From positions 25,544,001 to 25,608,000 of the forward strand of contig NC_077222.1 of the NCBI RefSeq assembly GCF_024763615.1: a DNA stretch of 64,000 nucleotides. Direction: 5' to 3'. This document shows, in pieces, positions 56,440-64,000 of this stretch (position 1 is its first letter; each line of letters begins with the position of its first letter). Made by a program: the position numbers and the translations under genes. This DNA comes from Phlebotomus papatasi (lineage: Eukaryota; Arthropoda; Insecta; Diptera; Psychodidae). The notes beneath the pieces are model-generated. The model ran no database searches and was not told the DNA's origin. It saw only the letters and a list, made by a program, of their open reading frames with translations.

Positions 56440-57660
56440 TGCCGCTCACGGCTCAACAGAATGCTGATCTAACAATTCCTTACACGGATTTTACCGATCT
56501 GCTGATCTACAAAAAACGTGGTGATCTGCCGAATGTTTGCAAAAATCTTACCAAACCTGAACAAAAATTATGTTAATCTTTCAATATCTTAATCTGTTAA
56601 TCTTAACTATCTTTATGTCTGCTGAAATCCTGCCGATTTGTGTATTTTCCAAAAAGCCTTTTGGGATATTTATATTTACATTTATATTTACGATATTTAC
56701 AGAAATCGTGCCAATCTGTCAATATTTTACAAAAATCTTAGCGATGATATTTGCAGAAATCGTGTCGTTATGTCAATCTTTTACAAAGATCTTAGCGATC
56801 TTGATATCTGTAGAAATTGTAAAAATCTGTCAATCTTTTGCAAATATATTAGCAATCTTGATATCTATGAAAATCATGCCGATCTTTCAATCTTTTACAT
56901 AGAGCTTAATGATCTTGATGTCTGCGAAAATCATGCCGATCTGTCGATCTGTTACATAGATCTTAACGATATTGATATCTGCAGAAACCGTGCCGAACTG
57001 TCAATCTTTTACAGACATATTAGCGATCTTGATAACTGCAGAAATCGGGCCGATCTATCAGTCTTTTGGAAACATATTAGCGATCTTGATAGTTGCGAAA
57101 ATCATGCCGATCTTTCAATCTATTGGAGAGATATTAGTAATATTGATATCTCTAGAAATCGTGCGGATCTGTTAATCTTTTGCAAACATATTGACGATCT
57201 TGATATCTACGAAAATCATGCCGATCTTTCAATCTTTTACATAGATCTCAGCGGTCCTAATATCTGCAGAAACACTGCCGTTCTGTCAATCTTTCTCAGA
57301 TATATTAGCGATCTTGATATCTGCAAAAATCGTATCGATCTATCAATCTTTTAAAAAGATCTTAGCGATCTCGATATCGGCTGAAATCGTGCTAATCTGC
57401 CAATCTTTCATAAAGATCTTACAGTGATTAGATCTTAGTGATGATCTTAGTGTCAATCTTTTGTAAAGATCTTGATTTATGTACTAAGCTGCACAAGTCG
57501 TGCCGATGTGGCCCTAAGAAGGTTCTGCCGATCGCCTAAATTCTCAAAATCATACCGATCTGTTCATTGTTGTAAAGACCTTGTCTATCAATATTTTTGC
57601 AAAATTTTAACGATCTAAAGATCGTACCAATTTGTTAATTTCAGAAAAAATTATAATGCT
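56440..57660 (+). repeat. 57-bp minisatellite with a 238-codon open frame
   Basis: A unit close to GAAATCGTGCCGATCTGTCA, ATCTTTTACAAAGATCTTAG and CGATCTTGATATCTGCA repeats about 12 times with clear register between 56700 and 57400, and decays on both sides. Because 57 is a multiple of three, one frame (56638-57354) stays open and reads a 19-residue repeat, consensus RNRADLSIFYKDLSDLDIC, alternating RNR- and ENH-type units. It lies wholly inside the intron before exon 5. I see no signal peptide, known domain or promoter. I treat the frame as a by-product of the repeat, not a gene. Confidence 0.85.
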
Positions 57661-57907
57661 TTGCCGGTTCTGACACTAAATCTATCAATTTGTCGCTTTC
57701 AGTTCACTCAATAATTTCCAAATATATTTCGGGAGGTACACCGCAAACTCTTGGCTAATAATCTATTTTGAAAACTGTTCCAGTAAAATGATTGAGTTCC
57801 GAACATTTCTTGGTGATGTATTATTCCGTCAATATTTAATTTCTCATTTCTTCTCTATGTTAAATGGCTTTGGTGGACGACATCAATTGATGGATGGACA
57901 AAAAAAG

Positions 57908-58077
57908 TGAAGCCCCTGGCAGTGAAAATTGTCACAGCAAACGAATTGCTGAGGGCTTCAGAAATAATTCCATTGCGCTGTGAGGCTTGGGGATCACATC
58001 CTCCGGCGAAAATTGTTTGGCTTCTCGATGGGGAGCCCATTCGAAACCCCAACGTAACAATATGCAGTGACAGAGAT
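57908..58077 (+). CDS. Sidestep-family Ig protein, internal exon 5 (first half of Ig3)
   Basis: The acceptor is placed at AAAAAAG ending 57907 and the donor is a strong GTAAGT at 58078; it enters in phase 1 and leaves in phase 0. It codes for LKPLAVKIVTANELLRASEI, IPLRCEAWGSHPPAKIVWLL and DGEPIRNPNVTICSDRD. LKPLxVxI is the usual Sidestep-family Ig2-Ig3 link; LRCEAWGSxPPAKIxW gives the first Cys and core Trp of Ig3. The start is the least certain splice site of the set because the pyrimidine tract is weak. The - strand open frame over it is a shadow. Confidence 0.92.
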
Positions 58078-58639
58078 GTAAGTTATTGTCAAATTAACTC
58101 CATATTATATTGTATGGTTTAATTTAATAATGCAAAATTTAACATCATTATCATCATACACTCAGCCACTGAAGGTTATGGACGCAATTATCAAACCACA
58201 TTAACTGAACATGGGTTTCTATTTGATTAAATTTTGCATGTTCACAGGAAATGAAACAATTCAGGAGTTATAGTGGTAATTGAATATATAAACCAACTGC
58301 CACTAGGTATTTATAGCTGTTAACATAAATATGTTCCTTAACACTTCCTGACCTCAATTATAGAAAGTTTATAGATAACACACTATGCTAAAATCGTGTA
58401 TAATTTATAAAATCATAAATATTAAATTTATTTTGAATTGTTGGGATTAAATTATTAATTCAAATATATCAAAATTATTTGAAGAAATAATGAGAAAAGC
58501 TAATTTTTTTTTAATAATCAACACCACTTTAAGCTTTAGAAATTATGTGTAAAGGTAGAAGTTTGTGGTAATTTAAAAGCTTTAACATATACATACATTC
58601 GAAATAGTCGTTCCCCAAGTTATCACGCTTTTTTAAAGG

Positions 58640-58745
58640 AGTGACTTAAAGGCCAGGAATACTTTTAGCTTTTAGCCCGCTTTAGAATCTCAGATTCCGT
58701 GGTTCACCATGAGGTCCGATTTCCCCTAGCTGGGTTCGAATCTTG
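58640..58745 (+). repeat. Possible tRNA-like B box segment
   Basis: CTGGGTTCGAATCTTG at 58731 is a near-consensus RNA polymerase III B box, with TTTAGCCCGCTTTAGAATCT some 65 bases upstream as a weak A-box candidate. The spacing is long and no acceptor stem closes. The adjoining MITE begins at 58751, so the remainder may be lost. Confidence 0.3.
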
Positions 58746-58750
58746 TAGAA

Positions 58751-58969
58751 GTAGGGGAAAGTACTCTCCCTTCGAACGTTCATGCCTTCGAATAATGTGA
58801 ATTTTCTTTAAGTTTTCCTAAGAGACTTACACATTTTTATTAAATATTAGTTGGCTTATCATCAATTGATAATTCCACGATAATTTAGTGTAAATCTCTT
58901 CCGAAAACCAAAAGAAATTCACATTATTCAAAGGCATGAACGTTCGAAGGGACAGCACTTTCCCCTACT
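58751..58969. mobile_element. MITE with CTCCCTTCGAACGTTCATGC arms, copy 3
   Basis: GTAGGGGAAAGTACTCTCCC then TTCGAACGTTCATGCCTTCG is mirrored by GAACGTTCGAAGGGACAGCA and CTTTCCCCTAC. The arms are about 70 bases each, nearly identical to 25425-25645. Confidence 0.9.
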
Positions 58970-59431
58970 TTGTGACACTGTCAATCCATTCGTTATCTAC
59001 AGAGGTCTCCTTACATCAGAGGTTCTGTCGGCCTTGGGCTTTTGATCCAAATATCCTAAAAGCGTAAAGAGGCTCAAGCTGAATTTCAAGAAGATTTATT
59101 CTGTACAAGGACAAGTACTGGTAGTTAAGGTTAAGTTTAAATAATTTTATGTAAAGGAATCTCTAAATGATGATCCTAAACCCTCAGTGTATGACAGTTT
59201 AAGATAAGTATTTACCCTAGGTAGATGCAAAAGACTTTGCCATTCTGTCGTTCGTATAAGCTTCTCTTTAATTTTAGTACTTAATCATGATCTTCACTAA
59301 TCCCATCTGTCATGTTCGATCGGTAAAGATCGAACTTACCCGCAACTACGGTACTTCCAAATTTTATACGCTCTATTTGAAGATCAGCCTAGGTCTATTT
59401 GGATCCTTAAATAAGTATTTCATATTAAGGC

Positions 59432-59600
59432 ATCTCAGTGGCGCAATATGCAAGATTGTTTAATCTTGGACAGTGCGATCTCTGACTCGGCTCTCACAGC
59501 TGTATTCGAGTCCCGCTCGGTACAAGTAATTGAATGTTTAGGAAAAAGACATTTTCACATGTGATTAAACGTAATAAAATGCACCGCTTCTGCCTAAGAA
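59432..59600 (+). repeat. tRNA-derived SINE
   Basis: CATCTCAGTGGCGCAATATG (A box, TGGCGCAAT) is followed about 70 bases on by CTGTATTCGAGTCCCGCTCG (B box, close to GGTTCGANTCC). The head looks like those of insect tRNA-related SINEs. The tail to about 59600 is AT-rich; the 3' end is not defined. The long A-to-B spacing and unpaired acceptor argue against a functional tRNA. Confidence 0.5.
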
Positions 59601-60434
59601 ACTTTAGAAGTAACTGTAGAACCAATCGTTAAGGGAAAGCCTTTCGTAGTGAATCAGCAGGTCCTTTCAACACGGGACACATTGTAATGATTACATTGTA
59701 ATATCATATAAGGTGTATCGATACGATTGATAATAATATCAGATATATGATTCTGTAAAAAATATAAAGAATAATTTTCTTATTTAAAACAGTTTCGATC
59801 AGAAATTGAAACAATCATAACTCAACTTCTAATTAACCGAATTTAATTTATCGATAAAATAGATGAAAGGTCTCGTAACATGTACTCGTCAGAACGTTGA
59901 AACAGTTGAAACGATAATAGAGCGATTATCAGAAACTAAGTTTTCCAATTTTTTAAAGTAGGTAAGTGAACCCCTGTTGCATGGCATAGGATTAAATTTT
60001 AGTAAATTGTATAAGAACTTTTCACCTAACAGACAAGTGCAATACATAACCCATTCTGATTAAATTCGTAAAGCAAACTAGTTTCGTAGCTAGAATTAAA
60101 TTTAGGATAGGATTGCAATGGTTTTATAGGGCTTAAAAAACTCACTTAATCTGATCTTATTTCCTTTATCGGATCTGTCTAATCGATTTTATGCATAATT
60201 CAAATAAGTGAAGGTTTTTTAGTGATACAAAAATAGAACAAAATCAAATTTGTAGGCCTTTATGGGGTTCACCTAGGCAATATTAGAAATTCTAAAAGGG
60301 AACATGGGAAGCTGGAGTGAAATCCATTTTTCAACATCCATAAAGTTTCAAAAGAGTCCTAAAAGTCCTAAAAGCCCGAACAATCTTTAGCATTCGACTT
60401 ATACAGTCTACAGACTATAGACCTAAAGCTTAGC

Positions 60435-61212
60435 CATATAGTCATTCGAGGAGAGTTGGAACAGTGGGAGATATGGACCAGTTCGCCTCCTGCCTATACC
60501 CTATGCACGATCTCCACCTCATTTGGTCTATTTGTGCCCTTCAACATTCTAATGAAAACCCCCAAGTTACAGCTTTCTACCTTTAAAATTGTATGAGAAA
60601 ATTGAAATTGATTTTTTTAGATGTCTGAAAAATGGCCAAAAAATTTTATTTCGCCATAAGAATACGTGTATTTGGGGATTGAGGTGAGATGAAACACAAT
60701 AGTTTTGGCAACACTTCCGGTGTGAATTTTGGTCAATGTTCTTCAAAATCTTTTCAAGTCAATCTTAGAAATTATTTTCCCTAAATTTCTGGTAAGACTG
60801 ACTTGATACACTCAGCGAAATTCCCATCGAAGTATATATTCCACACATATTCCACAAAATAAATCATTTATACTGAAAACATAAAATAAACTCCAATAAA
60901 TTCAATGAAATAGTGTTCATGTCTAAAATCACTTTCCTCCTATTTTAAATTAATAAAATAAACTATAAATATTTTGCTATAATTAGGGGTGTTCCATCTC
61001 ACCCTCACTTTTTTTGAGTGCCTAAAAATGAAACTTTTTTAAATGCTATTTTTTGAAGTGACTATTTTCATCTAGGCTTTTCTAATATTGATATCCTTAT
61101 TTAGAGTCTTCAAATGATAAACCAGTGAGATTCGTCTTTGTCTCGCATTCAAAACTTTTCCGCTAAATTGAATATGAAAAAGGTGTTCCATCTCTCCTCG
61201 AATGACTATATG
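60435..61212. mobile_element. Element with CATATAGTCATTCGAGGAGA tips
   Basis: CATATAGTCATTCGAGGAGA then GTTGGAACA (60435) is mirrored by TGTTCCATCTCTCCTCGAAT and GACTATATG ending at 61212. An inner GGTGTTCCATCTCACCCTC near 60987 is a further copy of the right tip, suggesting two overlapping ends. About 778 bp; no coding frame beyond short featureless ones. Confidence 0.75.
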
Positions 61213-62476
61213 TCTTAACTTATTTAAATTCTTATCAATCAAGATTTTTTGGGAAATTTTGACTAACGATTGCATAATGAGGGAAAATTGTGCATTAGAT
61301 TCTGAAAAAAATAATACAATTGCGTGAACTGGGCTAAACCTCTAGTCTGAAGGTCGCATCAGGGATCATGGTTTGGGCCGTTTGGGCTTGTCATAAGAAT
61401 TAAAAATTTGAATTGGTGGATTTGTCCGTTATTTGTGTTAAAAGTTGTCGAATAAGCCGTACACTACGAATTGGTGATAAAATGATAATAATGTCGTCAA
61501 AAAAAAAGTACTGGTCTATTTAGCAAATACATAACCTGTCAATATTGATTATATTTCTTAATTTTCTTTTTCCAATAATATCTTGTTATTTCTAATTTTT
61601 TTTACGAGAGTATCATCCAATCAGTTACTGCTATTTTACTGATTACTACCTTCTATATAAAAATTTATCACTAGCGTTTCTTTTCTTTAAATTATTTAAA
61701 ATTCTTTAAGTATCTCTGAGAAATCTAATAAAAATGCTTTATAGTCTAAGATAACTCGGAGTACTTTGCGGATAAAATAAATTTTACTTTGAATTATTCA
61801 GAAAATCCTTTGGATTCATCAATATATTAATAATTAAATTTTATAAAATATATACGTTGCATTATACCTTGCAATCAAGGGAGAATTATCAATGAATCTA
61901 TCTCCCAATTTTATAGAAAAGAGGTTAATTTTTTATTTCTTCATATTTCAAGGAGATGAATATTTCAAAAATAAAGTTATACACAATTAAAACTGTTAAT
62001 CAAAATATTTTTTAATGTGACATTTTGACAGCTAGTATTTCCACGTAGCTCCATATTAAATTTTAAACACTGCCTTTTTTATTCAATACAGGGCATGTAC
62101 ATTTATTGTGATTCTTTCTGTGTGTCGTATGAAAAAAATAGTGATGCTATTTGTTACTGGATGAAAAACAGTTGAGACTTATTATTAATTCAGGACCGCC
62201 CTGGAAAATGCAGGCGAAAAATGCACAACACCAAAATAATAGCATGCAACTTTTTGTCCTGCCCAACAATTTTCCGAAATGGCCCAGAAAAAAACAGGAT
62301 CGTGACGAAGTAGAATTATTTTTAGGTGGTATAAGTGCCTCTTGAGAACTGAGATTTGCAATAAATGTGTCCATAACCATATGAGATGTAGTGTATGATG
62401 CTAAAGGGGGCTATTTCCGTACGAAATTTTCTTCCGCAACCCTCATTCACTCTTATTTCTCTGCCCTTACAAACAG
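61213..62476. other. AT-rich intronic DNA upstream of exon 6, nothing recognised
   Basis: Only short overlapping frames on both strands occur near 62147-62380, without recognisable features. Confidence 0.4.
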
Positions 62477-62612
62477 GATGGTAATTTTACATGCAGCATT
62501 CTGCCACTGCGGGTTATTGCCGAATATGATGGTGCTGAATTGACGTGCCGAGCCACTAATCCCTGGTTCTCAGCAGGAACTCTGCAGGATAAGCGAATTA
62601 TTCATGTTGCAT
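62477..62612 (+). CDS. Sidestep-family Ig protein, internal exon 6 (second half of Ig3)
   Basis: The acceptor is CTTACAAACAG at 62476 and the donor GTGAGT at 62613; it enters in phase 0 and leaves in phase 1. The product is DGNFTCSILPLRVIAEYDGA, ELTCRATNPWFSAGTLQDKR, IIHVA. EYDGAELTCRATNP carries the tyrosine corner and second Cys of Ig3, and the IIHVA ending leads to the Ig3-Ig4 link, which family members begin with a Pro-rich strand. The rest of the gene (later Ig domains, a fibronectin-like domain, the membrane segment and the cytoplasmic tail) is expected beyond 64000. Reading past the donor is spurious. Confidence 0.93.
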
Positions 62613-63361
62613 GTGAGTATTTTCATAGAAATTTTAACACTAGAAATTTGATGGATATTTCAATTACATCCCTTGTCAATTGTTGGTCAGAGAGCTCCTT
62701 TTATTCCCATCGGAAGATGAGGAAAACTTGTTTTGAAATATTCAGCCCCATTGACTATTTTTTTTCATCCCCCATCCCCATTTCATTTTATCTACGTGCT
62801 TTCATGCAGTCAATAATTTTTCCACTGCATTATTCACGTTGGGCAAAAATCATGCGTCAGTGCTGGGAAGTTAATAAAAATTTTTGATATGATGAAATCC
62901 AATTTGATATTAAAAAATTCCACCAAACTGATACCATTTGAAGAGGAACAAAATACCACACATTTGCTAATGATAGTTGCGAAACTGCTTTAAATTTTTT
63001 GGCTGTGAATAAATTTATTCAAAGTGAAATTATAAAACCAAATTCTTTTGAAATTCAAATTTTTCCTGCAAATAAATGTAAAATAGAAATTCTACCATAA
63101 AAAATCCACGCGGATTTATATCAACCACCCTGAAGATTGTTTGGATACTTTCTTTTATTACCGTGGGAATTCTAGTGAGAATCTCAAAAGGATGTCGCGA
63201 TAAACGCCTAAAGTTGCCCCCTAACCCATGAAAGTATATACTTGTGGAATTATTTATTTTTTATTTATTCTTACAATGAATTTTAAGATATAAATCTTTC
63301 AAAAGCAGAGTAATGGTACTAATTCCAAAGAAAATTTCTCCTGAGCTTTCATTTTTAGCAT
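62613..63361. other. Start of the next Sidestep-like intron, no element recognised
   Basis: It begins with the GTGAGT donor. The DNA is AT-rich with a short open frame continuing from exon 6 that lacks Ig features. The next exon is not within the window. Confidence 0.5.
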
Positions 63362-63527
63362 TTTACTGTTCTCAAGTGCTTCTGCTTTATCGACTTTTCT
63401 TTATGTTGGTTCCTGTCACGATTGGTTTTAGAACTAGGTAAAGGCGTGGAATACAGTCAAGATAAGAACCAACACAAAGAAAAGTCGATATCGCAGAACC
63501 ACTTTGGAACAGTTAAGAACAGTAAAC
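63362..63527. repeat. 166-bp foldback
   Basis: TTTACTGTTCTCAAGTGCTT then ATCGACTTTTCTTTATGTTG is mirrored by CAACACAAAGAAAAGTCGAT and GTTAAGAACAGTAAA. The arms are about 60 bases with small bulges. It includes AGGCGTGGAA near its centre. Confidence 0.75.
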
Positions 63528-63630
63528 TATAAAGAAATGTTCATTTTTAATTGAAATAGCATCATAATGTAGTCCATCTGGAAGTGAAATCAGTGACGTC
63601 CATCGCTGTCTTTCTGTTGGTCATCAACTT

Positions 63631-63850
63631 AGGGTAAAATGGGGTAATTTGGAACAATTTCCAATTTGTGATTTTGAAATTTCCTCACCGTTTTAAGTGT
63701 ACAAAAAAAAAAAACGAAGATTATCTATTCCTTTAATCCTTATTCTTCTTTTCTTTTCTTTCTGCCTTCTTTACCTCTTTGCTCATATGAAGCAGTAAGG
63801 AAATCTTCAATGCTTCAAATTGGAACTCGGTCCAAACTACCCGATTTTAC
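63631..63850. mobile_element. MITE with TAGGGTAAAATGGGGTAATT tips
   Basis: TAGGGTAAAATGGGGTAATT then TGGAACAATTTCC is mirrored by GGAACTCGGTCCAAACTACC and CGATTTTACAC. The interior has a CTTTTCTTTTCTTTCT-type run. It is related by its tips and interior to 19631-19843. Confidence 0.6.
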
Positions 63851-64000
63851 ACAAATCGTAGCAAGAAAAGTTTGGTGAATTGAGAAAAATATCCTTTGAC
63901 AAAGTTTTAGCAAGGTCCAATGGGGCACTTTACGAACCTTTCCTTTTATAGTATAGAGCAAAAACTAAAAAAATATTATGGTCAAACTGGGCTTTTTTAA

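Larger units (their letters stand above)
55607..57907 (+). other. Intron between Sidestep-like exons 4 and 5 (2.3 kb, phase 1)
   Basis: The GTAAAT donor and an acceptor ending AAAAAAG join T to TG, giving Leu and the conserved HLKPL link between Ig2 and Ig3. The acceptor lacks a good pyrimidine tract, so its position rests mainly on frame and family similarity. The intron contains the GGCGTGGC-type repeats and the 57-bp minisatellite. Confidence 0.8.
58078..62476 (+). other. Intron between Sidestep-like exons 5 and 6 (4.4 kb, phase 0)
   Basis: The GTAAGT donor and the CTTACAAACAG acceptor keep Ig3 in frame. Inside are a MITE, a SINE-like element and an element of about 780 bp, listed separately. 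No alternative exon was recognised. Confidence 0.85.

Noticed and set aside
56638..57354. A 238-residue + strand open frame with 19-residue repeats as a new repeat-protein gene
   Set aside because: It is explained by a 57-bp minisatellite whose period is a multiple of three. It sits inside an intron, has no recognisable domain or signal, and the array extends beyond the frame on both sides.
62613..62887. Extension of the Ig3 exon to the stop at 62887
   Set aside because: A strong GTGAGT donor follows IIHVA and the downstream residues are compositionally intronic.

Overview
The window is eukaryotic and looks like insect, most likely dipteran, nuclear DNA. It is strongly AT-rich and gene-poor, with GT-AG introns of several kilobases, an insect-type LTR retrotransposon Gag and a dense load of short inverted-repeat elements. 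I cannot fix the species. A long-intron nematoceran fly, such as a sand fly, is a guess from the general look of the sequence.

Only one host gene is supported. It lies on the + strand from 32444 to 62612 as six internal exons whose phases all agree. They encode about 327 residues covering three consecutive immunoglobulin domains of a Sidestep-family cell-surface protein (axon guidance and synaptic-partner recognition in flies). The signal-peptide exon and the later Ig, fibronectin and membrane exons are not seen. The introns measure about 13.4 kb, 98 bp, 9.0 kb, 2.3 kb and 4.4 kb, and the large ones are filled with repeats.

Region by region: 1-3713 is the 5' end of a Ty3/gypsy-like LTR retrotransposon on the - strand (LTR, primer-binding site, leader, gag), whose gag is broken by an insertion of about 1 kb; pol would lie beyond the left edge. 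From 3714 to 32443 there is no supported host exon. That stretch holds foldback and MITE-like elements, SINE-like repeats, a degenerate satellite of about 290 bp period, a pogo-like element carrying two tandem MITEs, and two GC-richer islands I could not identify. From 32444 to the end, the Ig exons sit among more elements: a 523-bp near-palindrome (35608-36130), a three-level nest of elements (42104-44600), a TTGACA-motif array of about 165 bp period split by a 1.07-kb element, and a 57-bp minisatellite (56440-57660) whose period, divisible by three, leaves a 238-codon frame open.

The most system-like observation is that more than a dozen element copies with unrelated interiors share nearly the same outer tips (TAGGGGAAA or close variants, inverted at the other end). 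This suggests one transposition machinery mobilising many non-autonomous families. All element boundaries were read by eye from inverted repeats, and no database comparison was possible.
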